The notes: generated by a model from the letters alone, not told the origin. A stretch of 54,222 bases of DNA from Oscillibacter sp. (GCA_017446225.1 JAFSRH010000074.1:1-54222); one strand, 5' to 3'. Shown: positions 40,927-52,160, counted from the stretch's first letter. Numbers and translations: made by a program.

Positions 40927-42219
40927 GTGAAAGAACAGAACTTGAAAGAGATGTACGGAAAACTCGGCGTTGCCCCGGAAACGTACGACTACGGGGCGCG
41001 CGTACTGGACGGACTGCGGGAGCGGTTCGCGGAGATAGACCGGGTGGCGGAATACAATCAGGGGAAAGTGTTGGAGGCCATGCGGCGGAACCGGGTCAGC
41101 GCGGCGCACTTCGCCGCTACGACCGGCTACGGCTACAATGACGAGGGCCGCGACACCTTGGAACGGGTGTACGCGGACGTGTTCCACACGGAAGCGGCGC
41201 TTGTACGCCCGCAAATCACGTGCGGCACCCACGCGCTGACGGTGGCGTTGTCGGCGAACCTTCTGCCGGGCGATGAACTGCTCTCCCCGGCGGGCGCGCC
41301 GTACGACACCCTGAAAGAAGTGATCGGCATTCGGGAAAGCCGCTGTTCTCTCAAAGAGTACGGGGTGAGTTACCGGCAGGCGGATTTAAACCCGGACGGA
41401 ACGTTTGACTACCCGGCGATTCGGGAGGCCATCGGCCCGCGTACGAAACTGGTGACCATACAGCGTTCCAAAGGATACGACACGCGCCCATCCTTTTCGG
41501 TGGCGCAAATCGGGGAACTGATTTCCTTTTGCCGTTCGGTGAAAGCGGACGTCAAAATTATGGTGGATAACTGTTACGGGGAATTCGTGGAGCCGCTGGA
41601 GCCGTCCGACATGGGCGCGGACATGGTGGTCGGAAGCCTGATCAAGAATCCGGGCGGCGGACTGGCCCCCATAGGCGGCTACATCTGCGGAAGCGCGGAA
41701 TGTGTGGAGCGTTGCGCGTACCGCTTATCGGCCCCGGGACTCGGACAGGAAGTCGGGGCCAATCTGGGCCTCATGCCCGCGTTTTATCAGGGCCTGTTTT
41801 TAGCGCCGACCGTCACGGCGGGCGCGTTAAAGGGAGCCATATTCGCCGCCGCGCTCTATGAGCCGTTAGGCTTTGCCTGCGTCCCGGGAGCCGCCGAACC
41901 CCGGCACGACATCATACAGGCCGTGACGCTGGGCGGACCGGAAGCCATGTCGGCGTTCTGTCTTGGGATTCAGTCCGCCGCGCCGGTGGACAGTTACGTG
42001 ACCCCCGTCCCCGGCGATATGCCCGGTTATGACGCGCCTGTCATTATGGCCGCCGGGGCGTTCGTACAGGGCAGTTCCATTGAACTGTCGGCGGACGGCC
42101 CCATCCGTCCCCCGTACGCCGTGTACTTTCAGGGCGGCCTGACGTGGTACCACGCCAAAACCGGAATTTTGCTCAGCCTGCAAAAACTCCTTGACGCCGG
42201 TCTGACACGCCTGCCATAA
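40927..42219 (+). CDS. ynbB: YnbB-type PLP-dependent enzyme (methionine gamma-lyase family, aluminium resistance)
   Basis: 430 residues of the Cys/Met metabolism PLP family. The Lys in VVGSLIKNPGGGLAPIGGYI binds the cofactor, and KIMVDNCYGEF carries the Asp that contacts the pyridine nitrogen. The arrangement RPQITCGTHALTVALSANL is typical of the YnbB/aluminium-resistance branch, whose real substrate is not established. It starts at a GTG (40927) after AAAGGGAA and ends before a strong terminator. Confidence 0.9.
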   Translation: MKEQNLKEMYGKLGVAPETYDYGARVLDGLRERFAEIDRVAEYNQGKVLEAMRRNRVSAAHFAATTGYGYNDEGRDTLERVYADVFHTEAALVRPQITCGTHALTVALSANLLPGDELLSPAGAPYDTLKEVIGIRESRCSLKEYGVSYRQADLNPDGTFDYPAIREAIGPRTKLVTIQRSKGYDTRPSFSVAQIGELISFCRSVKADVKIMVDNCYGEFVEPLEPSDMGADMVVGSLIKNPGGGLAPIGGYICGSAECVERCAYRLSAPGLGQEVGANLGLMPAFYQGLFLAPTVTAGALKGAIFAAALYEPLGFACVPGAAEPRHDIIQAVTLGGPEAMSAFCLGIQSAAPVDSYVTPVPGDMPGYDAPVIMAAGAFVQGSSIELSADGPIRPPYAVYFQGGLTWYHAKTGILLSLQKLLDAGLTRLP

Positions 42220-42222
42220 GAC

Positions 42223-42258
42223 ACGGACAGGCCGTTTTCGAAACAGCCTGTCCGTTTT
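42223..42258. terminator. terminator after ynbB
   Basis: A 10-bp perfect stem ACGGACAGGC/GCCTGTCCGT with a 13-base loop, followed by TTTG. It lies between converging genes. Confidence 0.7.
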
Positions 42259-42259
42259 G

Positions 42260-42778
42260 TCATGATTCGCTGTCCTGTAACCAGAGAAATTCCTGCGCTT
42301 CCTGTTCCTCCTGCGCCTCCTGTTCCGGGGCGGCGTCCGCCCACGGGATTTCCTCGGCCTCTTCCGTGTCCTGCGGTTCGTCTCCTTCGCGGACAATCAT
42401 TTCGTTTTCCAGTTTGCTCTTGACGGCCAAGGCTAACAGGCGGTTTTGCGTACACTCCTTCAAGACACTGTTAATCGCCTGTTGCATGGCGTACTGTGCG
42501 GCGGCGCGGTCCTCTTCAATCGCCGTCCGCAAGCGTTCGTTCTTGCCCGTGACAATGTTCCAGAGCCGCCGAAACAAACTTTGTTCCGAAAGTCCGTTGG
42601 CCTTCGCCTTCGCGCTGGTCAGGGCGGAGGAACATTCCAGCGCGAGTTCCTCAATTTGCGCGTAATTGTCGCGGCTCTGGCGCAACATCTCTTCGATCAC
42701 CTTGTCAATTTCCCCGGCACAGGCGGCCGTAAGATGTTCGGACGGCGGCGCGTCCGGTACGGTAATCAGTTCGTTCAT
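42260..42778 (-). CDS. hypothetical acidic helical protein, 172 aa
   Basis: Almost entirely predicted helix and charged. The N-terminal half contains coiled-coil-like IDKVIEEMLRQSRDNYAQIEELALE, and a middle helix is AAAQYAMQQAINSVLKECTQNRLLALAVKSKLE. The last 40 residues are very acidic, with a short EQEAQEEQEAQEF repeat. No signal peptide or membrane segment. It follows the patatin gene by 12 bases and is probably its operon partner. I do not recognise the family. Confidence 0.75.
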   Translation of the reverse strand: MNELITVPDAPPSEHLTAACAGEIDKVIEEMLRQSRDNYAQIEELALECSSALTSAKAKANGLSEQSLFRRLWNIVTGKNERLRTAIEEDRAAAQYAMQQAINSVLKECTQNRLLALAVKSKLENEMIVREGDEPQDTEEAEEIPWADAAPEQEAQEEQEAQEFLWLQDSES

Positions 42779-42790
42779 ACGCTCACTTCC

Positions 42791-43882
42791 TTATAAAACG
42801 TCATCTTCAACGGGGAGGCCCTGCCACGCGTCCGCGTCCATGCCGGACGCTTCCGCCTCCGCGCCGGAAATCGAAAATTCTTCCATGATTTCATCGTAGC
42901 TGTCGCGGGCGTCCGGAGAGAGCGCGCCCTTCTTCTGCGCCCGCAACATGCTGACCCGGTCCTGATAGCGCCGCTCCGACTCCTCAAAGGCCTGAAAGAT
43001 GAGTTCGTTCTGACGGTGAATTATGGCCGCGTCCACGAACCCGCCCAAGGCGCGTTTCGTGTCGGCGTAACCCTGTTCGATACGCCGCGCCGCGCCGCCG
43101 GATGTGAAGTCAAGGGTACCGTCCATCAGGCCGCCGAGGTCCGACTGCGGCGTAATTTCAATGAGTTTCGAGTCAGGGTAACGCCCGTGGCGGATGAGCA
43201 CGTCTTGCGTCAGGTGGACCACGATAATGTACTTGACGCCCAACTCCGCTACGGGCGCAATGGGGATGTTATCGCCCAAGAACGGAACGCCGCCGTCACA
43301 GTAAGTTTCGTCCCGGAAGGGCACGCTGTCAAAGACCACGGGAATGGCGGAGGACGCTAAGAGAATGCTTTGCGCCTCTTCGGGCGTGTACTCCCGGAGG
43401 TCGAAACGGCGGACCTTGAACTTCGGGACCCGCAGACAGGTGGCGAAACAGGGAATGGACGCGTTCCGGATCGCGTCAAAGTCCACGCCCTCGCGCATGA
43501 GGTGCAACAGCCCTTCCCGGGAGAACGGCGCGGACTGCCGGATCCGCTTCGTAATGACCGGGGCCAGCGCGGAGACCGGCGGGACGGGCCGTACGGATTC
43601 CATGCGCTCAATACCGGATTCCATCAGCCACTTTATAACGTCCTCCTCGTCATAGGAACCGGGAGAAAGAATCAGTTCCGGTTTCATATTGCGCCAGATT
43701 TTTTCCGCGCGCGCCAAGTCTCCGGTCGCGAACAGGGCGGCGTTGAGCGCGCCGACCGAAGTGCCGGAAACCGCGCACACATTCCGGTCCAGTCCGGCTT
43801 CGCGGAGATACTTCCAGACGCCGATTTGATAGGCCCCCTTGCCGCCGCCCCCGGCTAATACTAATCCGATTCCGTTCAACAA
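42791..43882 (-). CDS. patatin-like phospholipase
   Basis: 363 residues, read from TTG 43882 (GGAGGGGG seven bases upstream; the next codon is also TTG). The catalytic dyad is visible: oxyanion loop LAGGGGKGAYQ (about 7-17), nucleophile Ser in GTSVGALNA (about 43-51) and Asp in YCDGGVPFLGDNIP. Bacterial patatins hydrolyse acyl chains from membrane lipids. There is no signal peptide, so it acts inside the cell. The C-terminal third is helical and charged. It is co-directional with the acidic helical protein. Confidence 0.93.
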   Translation of the reverse strand: MLNGIGLVLAGGGGKGAYQIGVWKYLREAGLDRNVCAVSGTSVGALNAALFATGDLARAEKIWRNMKPELILSPGSYDEEDVIKWLMESGIERMESVRPVPPVSALAPVITKRIRQSAPFSREGLLHLMREGVDFDAIRNASIPCFATCLRVPKFKVRRFDLREYTPEEAQSILLASSAIPVVFDSVPFRDETYCDGGVPFLGDNIPIAPVAELGVKYIIVVHLTQDVLIRHGRYPDSKLIEITPQSDLGGLMDGTLDFTSGGAARRIEQGYADTKRALGGFVDAAIIHRQNELIFQAFEESERRYQDRVSMLRAQKKGALSPDARDSYDEIMEEFSISGAEAEASGMDADAWQGLPVEDDVL

Positions 43883-43982
43883 AATTCCCCCTCCAAGCGG
43901 TTTCACGCCATTGTACACCAAGGCGCGGAAAACCGCAACAGGAAATTTGGAAAATAGTTCCATTCCGCGTGATAAATGAGAA

Positions 43983-44011
43983 TTGACAACCCCCGCCGCG
44001 CTATGTTACAT
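43983..44011 (+). promoter_or_regulatory. promoter of the thiamine pyrophosphokinase gene
   Basis: Perfect TTGACA (43983-43988), a 17-base spacer and TTACAT (44006-44011). No TPP-riboswitch (Thi-box) sequence is seen in the 67-base leader. Confidence 0.7.
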
Positions 44012-44078
44012 TGAAAACGGTACCGTTTCCCCGTACGGACTTTGACACGGATTTTTTAAAGAAAAGGAGCGTTGTTTT

Positions 44079-44726
44079 ATGCGCCGCTGTTTCGTATTCT
44101 CCGCCGCCGAATTTGACGGCCTGCGGGAACGTCCCCGTTCCGGGGATTACCTCATAGCCGCCGATGCCGGGTATCTGCTTTGCCGTAAAATCGGACTGGC
44201 CCCGGATTTGCTGATCGGCGACTTCGATTCCATGGAGGAACCGTCCAACGTCTCCGGCGTCCCGCACATTGAACGGGTCCCCGTCATGAAAGACGACACG
44301 GACACCATGCTTGCCCTGAAAGCGGGATTGTCCCGGAACTGTACGGAGTTCCACATCTACGGCGGCACGGGCGGCCAACGCATGGATCACACCTTTGCAA
44401 ATATACAGGCGTTACTCTACCTGCGCCGCCGGAAGGCAAGGGGCTTCCTCTACGGGCGCGACTTCGTCTGGACCGTTATCGAAAACGAGATGCTGGAAGT
44501 GCCGCGTACGGCGCCCGATGGCCTGCTCTCCGTGTTCGCGCCGGCCGGACACGCGCGGGGCGTCACGCTCCGGGGCGTACTCTACCCGCTCAACGGGGCC
44601 GAACTCTCCTCTGACTTCCCGCTGGGCGTGAGCAACCATATCACGGACGAAAGCGCGTTCATTTCCGTGGAAGACGGCGCGTTACTGCTCGGCTGGGCGC
44701 TCCCGCCGCTGGACGATAAAAAGTGA
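44079..44726 (+). CDS. thiN: thiamine pyrophosphokinase
   Basis: 215 residues converting thiamine to thiamine pyrophosphate with ATP. Motifs are ADAGYLLCRKIGLAPDLLIGDFDSM (metal- and ATP-binding acids), KDDTDTMLAL and GGTGGQRMDHTFANIQAL, followed by the C-terminal thiamine-binding beta domain ending VSNHITDESAFISVEDGALLL. AAAGGAG precedes the ATG. It stands alone under its own promoter. Confidence 0.95.
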   Translation: MRRCFVFSAAEFDGLRERPRSGDYLIAADAGYLLCRKIGLAPDLLIGDFDSMEEPSNVSGVPHIERVPVMKDDTDTMLALKAGLSRNCTEFHIYGGTGGQRMDHTFANIQALLYLRRRKARGFLYGRDFVWTVIENEMLEVPRTAPDGLLSVFAPAGHARGVTLRGVLYPLNGAELSSDFPLGVSNHITDESAFISVEDGALLLGWALPPLDDKK

Positions 44727-44770
44727 CGATTTTTCCATCCCGCGCTTCCGGGATTCTGTGTACTTTTGCC

Positions 44771-44799
44771 TTGCAAAGCGTGGACAAGCCTGTTATAAT
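44771..44799 (+). promoter_or_regulatory. promoter of the aquaporin gene
   Basis: TTGCAA (44771-44776), a 17-base spacer and perfect TATAAT (44794-44799), about 30 bases before the ATG at 44831. Confidence 0.8.
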
Positions 44800-44830
44800 A
44801 TTGTTACATTAGAAAGGAGGTCCTCGGGGA

Positions 44831-45517
44831 ATGAAAAAGTACATTGCAGAAGGTATCGGGACCATGGTTCTGGTCGTTCTGGGCTGTGGCACGGCCATGC
44901 TTGTGGGCTGTGACGCGGCGCAGGGCGGCGGCTATATCCTCACCGCGCTGGCCTTCGGCCTGTCCATTGTGGCGATGGCGTACTCTATCGGCAACATCTC
45001 CGGCTGTCACATCAACCCGGCGGTCTCGCTCGGCGTGTTCATGAGCGGCGGTCTGGACGTGATGGACTTCGTGGGGTACGTGATTTCGCAGTGTGTGGGC
45101 GCGCTGGTCGGCTCCGGCATTCTCTCCCTTATTTTCGGCATGGGCGGCGTAGAGGACAAAACCGGCGGTCTGGGTACGAACGGCCTCGCGGGCGTGGGCG
45201 GTAACGCCGTGGCCGGATTGCTTGTCGAAATCCTCCTGACCTGCATTTTCCTGCTCTGCATTCTCGGCGTCACGTCCAAGCGCGCCAAACACGGCTCGTT
45301 CGGCGGTCTGGTCATTGGCCTGACGCTGACGGGCGTCCATATCCTCGGCATTGGCCTTACGGGCACTTCCGTCAACCCGGCCCGGAGCCTCGGCCCCGCG
45401 ATTGTGGCGGCGATGACCGGTAACGCGGCCCCCATGGCCAGCCTGTGGGTATTCATTGTCGGGCCGCTGGTGGGCGCGGCGCTCGCGGCTACCATTTACA
45501 AAGCGCTCGAAACCTGA
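44831..45517 (+). CDS. aquaporin / MIP family channel
   Basis: A 228-residue six-helix channel. The two NPA boxes are SGCHINPAVS (about 56-65) and GTSVNPARS (about 176-184). The shorter loops, the Arg after the second NPA and the absence of the Asp typical of glycerol facilitators point to an AqpZ-like water channel. The helix I opening EGIGTMVLVVLGCGTA fits. AAAGGAGG precedes the start; a terminator follows. Confidence 0.95.
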   Translation: MKKYIAEGIGTMVLVVLGCGTAMLVGCDAAQGGGYILTALAFGLSIVAMAYSIGNISGCHINPAVSLGVFMSGGLDVMDFVGYVISQCVGALVGSGILSLIFGMGGVEDKTGGLGTNGLAGVGGNAVAGLLVEILLTCIFLLCILGVTSKRAKHGSFGGLVIGLTLTGVHILGIGLTGTSVNPARSLGPAIVAAMTGNAAPMASLWVFIVGPLVGAALAATIYKALET

Positions 45518-45542
45518 TCAACAGTCGTTTTCCAAGCTGACA

Positions 45543-45572
45543 AAACGGGACATTCTCCGGAATGTCCCGTTT
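45543..45572 (+). terminator. terminator after the aquaporin gene
   Basis: An 11-bp perfect stem ACGGGACATTC/GAATGTCCCGT with a TCCG tetraloop, followed by a short T stretch. Confidence 0.7.
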
Positions 45573-45590
45573 CCCGTAAGGAGTGATGCC

Positions 45591-45866
45591 ATGAAAGTCC
45601 GCAGACACTTTTACTTTTCCGGACGCGTACAGGGAGTCGGATTCCGCTACCGGGCCACGTACGCCGCCCGCGCCGCGCATTTGACCGGCTGGGTCAAGAA
45701 TCTGTGGGACGGGCGCGTTGAAATGGAAATACAGGGGGAGGACGCGCAAATTACGCGTCTGCTCTATGATTTGCGCAAAGACCGCTTTATTCGTATCACG
45801 GGCGTGGAAAGTGAGGAACTCCCGCTCGTGGAGAACGAACGGGAGTTTCACCCGACCGGATACTGA
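45591..45866 (+). CDS. acyP: acylphosphatase
   Basis: A 91-residue acylphosphatase hydrolysing acyl phosphates such as acetyl or carbamoyl phosphate. The signature GRVQGVGFRYRATYAA (about 11-26) contains the phosphate-binding Arg, and GWVKNLWDGRVEMEIQGE (about 33-50) contains the catalytic Asn. The start is at 45591 with AAGGAG. Its stop abuts the stop of the converging comM-like gene with no gap. Confidence 0.95.
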   Translation: MKVRRHFYFSGRVQGVGFRYRATYAARAAHLTGWVKNLWDGRVEMEIQGEDAQITRLLYDLRKDRFIRITGVESEELPLVENEREFHPTGY

Positions 45867-47384
45867 TTATCTTTGTAACAACAGGTCCGTGTTACGGTAC
45901 TGCACCGCTTCGGCCAGATGGGTAGCCTGAATCTCGTCCGCGCCGTCCAAATCGGCGATGGTCCGCGCCACGCGGAGAATCCGGTCATGGGAGCGCGCGG
46001 TCAGGCCCATGGTACGGAAGGCGTTTTTCATCAGGGTTTCGGCCGGTTGATTGAGCGCGCAGTAGTCCGCCAGTTTGGACGGCGGGATTTGCGCGTTGGA
46101 CATAATCCCGGTCCCTTCAAAACGCTTCCGCTGAATTTCGCGGGCGGCGTCCACGCGCTTCTTGACGGTCGCGGAGTCCTCCGACAGTTCCCGCCGCCGC
46201 ATGGCCTCATATTCGACCGATGGGACGCGGACGTGCAGGTCAATCCGGTCCAGCAGGGGGCCGGATATTTTTTCCACGTAGCGTTCCACGGTCCGCGGCG
46301 AACAGCGGCAGCGCCCGGACGGGTGCCCGCGCCAGCCGCACGGACACGGGTTCATGGCGCAAAGCAACTGGAAATTCGCCGGAAGGCGTACCGTACCGCT
46401 GGCCCGGGCAATGGTGATTTCCCCATCCTCCAAGGGTTGGCGCATGGCTTCCAAGGCGTCCCGGTGAAATTCCGGCAGTTCGTCCAGAAACAGTACGCCG
46501 CGGTGCGCGAGGGAGATTTCACCGGGCCGGATGACGTTCTTTCCGCCGCCGGCAAAGGCGGCTGTGGAAACTGTGTGGTGCGGACTCCGGAACGGACGGC
46601 GCGTCAACATGGGGTGTTCGGCGTCCGTCAGGCCCGCCACGGACCAGATAGCGGTCGACTCCAGCGCTTCCGCCCGCGTCAGGTCCGGAAGGATGGACGG
46701 CATACACTTCGCGAGCATGGACTTTCCCGCGCCCGGACTGCCGATGAACAGAAGATTATGCGCCCCCGCGGCCGCGATTTCCAGCGCGCGGCGGACCTGT
46801 TCCTGTCCCATGACGTCCCGCAGGTCGGCGGGGAACGTTTCCGTGTCATTGGGCGTCCACGGGGGAGTGGGCGTCAGCGGGGCCGCGCCGCGCAAGTGTC
46901 CGGACAACTGCCGCACGTCCTTCACGCCGTACACCGTCAGGCCGCTGGCTAACGTGGCCTCCGCGGCGTTTTCGGCGGGTACGAACAGTTCCCGAATACC
47001 GTGTTCCCGCGCGGCCAGCGCCATGGGCAGTACGCCCGGAATCCGGCGTACCGCGCCCGTCAGGGACAGTTCCCCGATAAAGGCCGTACGTTCGGACGGA
47101 CGCGGGATTTCCTCCCCACAGGCGAGCAGTCCGACCAGAATCGGCAGGTCATAGACGGTCCCGGCTTTCCGTTCGCTGGCCGGGGCCAGATTGACGGTAA
47201 TCCGGTTCACGGGAAACTGCGCCCCGCAGTTCTTCACGGCGGCGCGGACGCGTTCGCGGGCTTCCCGAACGGCGGCGTCCGGCAGTCCCACGAGGTCAAA
47301 GGACGGCAGTCCGCCGGACAAATAACACTCTACCTGTACCTCATAGCCCGTAATCCCGTTCAGGCCCAGAGATTTCACCGTCAC
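45867..47384 (-). CDS. comM: YifB/ComM-type Mg-chelatase-like AAA+ ATPase
   Basis: 505 residues. The N-terminal ChlI-like domain starts LNGITGYEVQVECYLSGGLPSFDLVGLPD; Walker A is GSPGAGKSMLAKCMPSILP (about 216-223 for GSPGAGKS); Walker B is GVLFLDELPEF; a Cys motif, AMNPCPCGWRGHPSGRCRCS, may bind metal; and the C-terminal domain ends RSHDRILRVARTIADLDG. ComM is a branch-migration helicase in natural transformation. Family members are widespread in Firmicutes, where the role is less tested. Confidence 0.95.
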   Translation of the reverse strand: MTVKSLGLNGITGYEVQVECYLSGGLPSFDLVGLPDAAVREARERVRAAVKNCGAQFPVNRITVNLAPASERKAGTVYDLPILVGLLACGEEIPRPSERTAFIGELSLTGAVRRIPGVLPMALAAREHGIRELFVPAENAAEATLASGLTVYGVKDVRQLSGHLRGAAPLTPTPPWTPNDTETFPADLRDVMGQEQVRRALEIAAAGAHNLLFIGSPGAGKSMLAKCMPSILPDLTRAEALESTAIWSVAGLTDAEHPMLTRRPFRSPHHTVSTAAFAGGGKNVIRPGEISLAHRGVLFLDELPEFHRDALEAMRQPLEDGEITIARASGTVRLPANFQLLCAMNPCPCGWRGHPSGRCRCSPRTVERYVEKISGPLLDRIDLHVRVPSVEYEAMRRRELSEDSATVKKRVDAAREIQRKRFEGTGIMSNAQIPPSKLADYCALNQPAETLMKNAFRTMGLTARSHDRILRVARTIADLDGADEIQATHLAEAVQYRNTDLLLQR

Positions 47385-47428
47385 TACCCCACGCGGACCG
47401 CCGCCTTTCTTTCGTTCTCTTGCGTGGA

Positions 47429-47458
47429 ATTATACCCAATGCAAGCCGTATCTGTCAA
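47429..47458 (-). promoter_or_regulatory. promoter of the comM-like gene
   Basis: Reverse-strand TTGACA (47453-47458), an 18-base spacer and perfect TATAAT (47429-47434). Confidence 0.8.
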
Positions 47459-47513
47459 GGCGGCCGTTGTCCGGTCCCCGCGCACTTTTTTTTCTTTCTT
47501 GCGAAATTTCCTC

Positions 47514-47542
47514 TTGCATTCCCCCGGAAAGTGTGGTATAGT
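47514..47542 (+). promoter_or_regulatory. promoter of tRNA-Gly
   Basis: TTGCAT (47514-47519), a 17-base spacer and TATAGT (47537-47542), ending nine bases before the tRNA. Confidence 0.8.
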
Positions 47543-47551
47543 ATCCATAGT

Positions 47552-47625
47552 GCAGGGTTCGTATATCGGTATTACACCAGCTTCCCAAGCTGGTCAGGCG
47601 GGTTCGACTCCCGTACCCTGCTCCA
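47552..47625 (+). tRNA. tRNA-Gly (anticodon CCC)
   Basis: A complete cloverleaf: acceptor GCAGGGT with ACCCTGC on the 3' side, a D arm, the anticodon arm ACCAGCTTCCCAAGCTGGT with anticodon CCC, the T arm GGCGGGTTCGACTCCCG, and an encoded CCA end. A terminator follows directly. Confidence 0.95.
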
Positions 47626-47630
47626 TCAGG

Positions 47631-47677
47631 CGCAAAGCCGGACGGTTCCGTGTGGAACGGTCCGGCTTTGCGATTTT
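47631..47677. terminator. very strong hairpin after tRNA-Gly and the Mrr-like gene
   Basis: A 19-bp stem with a single mismatch (47631-47649 with 47654-47672) and a GTGT loop, followed by ATTTTG. It also lies immediately downstream of the leftward Mrr-like gene, so it probably ends both. Confidence 0.85.
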
Positions 47678-47685
47678 GTACCGCC

Positions 47686-48675
47686 TCATTGGACGGGTAC
47701 GTAAACCATCCGAAGCGGAATCAGCGCGCGGTAACGCTCATCCAGCCCGGAATAGTATTTCAAAGTCAGCGCGGCCAGTTCCGGGCCGTCCACCGCGCGC
47801 AGGCGGGGCGCGTCCCGCAGACTCTGCCCCACACGTCCGGAAAACTCGCTCAGCGTGATGACAAGGCCGTAACGGTCCGGCCCGAGCGCCTCTTGCAGAC
47901 GCGTCACGTCACTGTCGCGGACGTCTCCGGCGCGGACCTGTACCAGTACGGGGGGAAAGAGTTCGTCCCGGCTGGCGGTCATTTCGTACTCGTTCAGTCC
48001 GCCGTCAGGGGGAAGGGAAATCGTGTAGCCCATGGCGCGGAGCAGGGCGGCGGCGAACTGCCGGAAGCTCTCACGGGTCAGGGAGCGGCGGAGGGTTTCC
48101 AGCACAAATTGCGCGGCGTCAGTACCGGTAACGGTTTCGCGGCTCCGCGGGGCGGGGGCGGCTTCCGTACGGGACGGGACCGCGGCCGGACGCGCCGGAC
48201 GTTCCGGCTCCAGCCACGCCACGCCCAGCGGGGACAGAAACTCCCCGGCAAAGCGTTTGACGGCGAACAGCCGTACCGGCGAACAGGTAATTTCCCGCAT
48301 GGCGTCCCGGGAAAACTCGGACTGTGGAATGTGGCGCGCCCAGTTCACGGGGCGTTGGTGGGTCCCATCGCGGAAGGCGTAGGGACCGCCGATGGTTCCG
48401 AGACTGACCGTGTCACTGTGCAGACAGGCGACATAATCGCCGGATTCCATCTCATAGACCAGCCGGTAAAGCGCGCCCGCCACGGCGGCGCGGTTGGCGG
48501 CGTTGGCATCCGGATAAACGGCGTCAAACTTCCGCCGGAAGTCCTCGCGGTCAGGCCTCAGGGCGTTCAAATCGCCCATGGCGGGCCAGTCAAAGGAAAT
48601 GTTTCCCTGTTCGGCGGAGAAAGCGTCCCCGAGACTGTGAACCGCCCAAAGTTTTACGGTTTTGTTGGTGTCCAT
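47686..48675 (-). CDS. Mrr-like restriction protein with altered catalytic motif
   Basis: 329 residues. The N-terminal half (WAVHSLGDAFSAEQGNISFDW ... VCLHSDT-type segment ... PVNWARHIPQSEFSRDA) resembles the small reader domain found before Mrr nucleases. A Pro/Arg linker (about 170-190) leads to an Mrr-type domain, RQFAAALLRAMGYTISLPPDGGLNEYEM and LFPPVLVQVRAGDVRDSDVTRLQEAL. Active Mrr enzymes read DGGID...(Q/E)xK; here the first acid position is Asn or Glu and the QxK Lys is Arg (QVRAG). Type IV enzymes cut modified DNA, but this copy may be inactive or shifted in chemistry. The start has AAAGGGTGAG, and a near-consensus promoter lies upstream. Confidence 0.75.
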   Translation of the reverse strand: MDTNKTVKLWAVHSLGDAFSAEQGNISFDWPAMGDLNALRPDREDFRRKFDAVYPDANAANRAAVAGALYRLVYEMESGDYVACLHSDTVSLGTIGGPYAFRDGTHQRPVNWARHIPQSEFSRDAMREITCSPVRLFAVKRFAGEFLSPLGVAWLEPERPARPAAVPSRTEAAPAPRSRETVTGTDAAQFVLETLRRSLTRESFRQFAAALLRAMGYTISLPPDGGLNEYEMTASRDELFPPVLVQVRAGDVRDSDVTRLQEALGPDRYGLVITLSEFSGRVGQSLRDAPRLRAVDGPELAALTLKYYSGLDERYRALIPLRMVYVPVQ

Positions 48676-48737
48676 GATGTCAGCTCACCCTTTCCAAGTT
48701 GGCTTTTGATATGGCGCGCGGCCTTTTCGGTTGTGGT

Positions 48738-48766
48738 ATTGTAGGAGGGCGCGGAGGCTTTGTCAA
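48738..48766 (-). promoter_or_regulatory. promoter of the Mrr-like gene
   Basis: Reverse-strand perfect TTGACA (48761-48766), a 17-base spacer and TACAAT (48738-48743). A 14-base palindrome AAATTGTACAATTT (48804-48817) lies 37 bases upstream of the -35 box and could be an operator. Confidence 0.8.
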
Positions 48767-48840
48767 CCGTCAAAACGCACAGTTTCAAGCGGTTGTTTCA
48801 TTAAAATTGTACAATTTCGACCATGTCAGGGAACAACAAA

Positions 48841-48875
48841 GGCGCAAAATCCGGGGACAGCCCGGTTTTTGCGCC
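48841..48875 (-). terminator. hairpin downstream of the small P-loop gene
   Basis: The stem GGCGCAAAA(t)CCGGG / CCCGG(t)TTTTGCGCC with a five-base loop lies 30 bases after the leftward stop at 48905. The tract after it on the reverse strand is CTTTGTTGTT, a weak T-run. Confidence 0.55.
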
Positions 48876-48904
48876 CCATGGCCGCGGGAGGGACAAAGCG
48901 CCGC

Positions 48905-49315
48905 TCACAGGTAATGCCGCATACCGTCCGTAGCGGTAGAGCGGTCGGCGCTGACGGTGACGGTGAATTTAATCCCGTTGCGTTCGCCGAAGAGGTCCAG
49001 CCAGTCAAGGAAGGCCTCCATGTCATTGTCTACGTCTTGCCCCACGATTTTGCGCAGGTCATCTATAAAAATATGGGAAATGTCATAGTTGCCGGCGTAA
49101 AGGCCGATGATGAATCCCCGGAAGATGTCATAATTATGAAGGTCGTATTCCTGAGCGTCAATCAGGCGGATCTGGTAGTGGATGTTGAACGTCATGTTGC
49201 GCACGGCCTCAATGCAAACCACACTGCCTTCCTCATCCTTGGCGGCGTTGTTGAGCATATCAATCAGCTGCTTGGTTTTGCCCTCGCCTTTGCCGCCCAT
49301 AATCAGTCGAACCAT
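48905..49315 (-). CDS. small P-loop protein of unknown function, 136 aa
   Basis: A single ATP-binding core. Walker A is MGGKGEGKTKQL (about 6-17), and the Walker B-like strand is ISHIFIDDLRKI (about 78-89). No further domain or membrane segment. FTVTVSADRSTATDGM at the end resembles a sensor strand. It is about the size of a bare RecA- or kinase-like core, and I do not recognise a named family. It stands as a single gene with its own promoter, between the Mrr-like gene and the ligA operon. Confidence 0.75.
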   Translation of the reverse strand: MVRLIMGGKGEGKTKQLIDMLNNAAKDEEGSVVCIEAVRNMTFNIHYQIRLIDAQEYDLHNYDIFRGFIIGLYAGNYDISHIFIDDLRKIVGQDVDNDMEAFLDWLDLFGERNGIKFTVTVSADRSTATDGMRHYL

Positions 49316-49362
49316 GGTCCATCACTCCTGTCTGAGTATATTTTTCCCTTGGGAACAGTATA

Positions 49363-49391
49363 AGCATACCATATCCGGAAGAAAAAAACAA
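49363..49391 (-). promoter_or_regulatory. promoter of the small P-loop gene
   Basis: Reverse-strand TTGTTT (49386-49391), a 17-base spacer and TATGCT (49363-49368), about 48 bases before the ATG at 49315. Confidence 0.55.
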
Positions 49392-49438
49392 TACATAATT
49401 TTCAGGCGGAAAGCGGACAGGCCACGGCCCGGAGCATT

Positions 49439-52160
<2,722 letters not shown>

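Noticed and set aside
44012-44078. TPP riboswitch before thiamine pyrophosphokinase
   Set aside because: The leader is only about 60 bases and contains no CTGAGA or other Thi-box core sequence.
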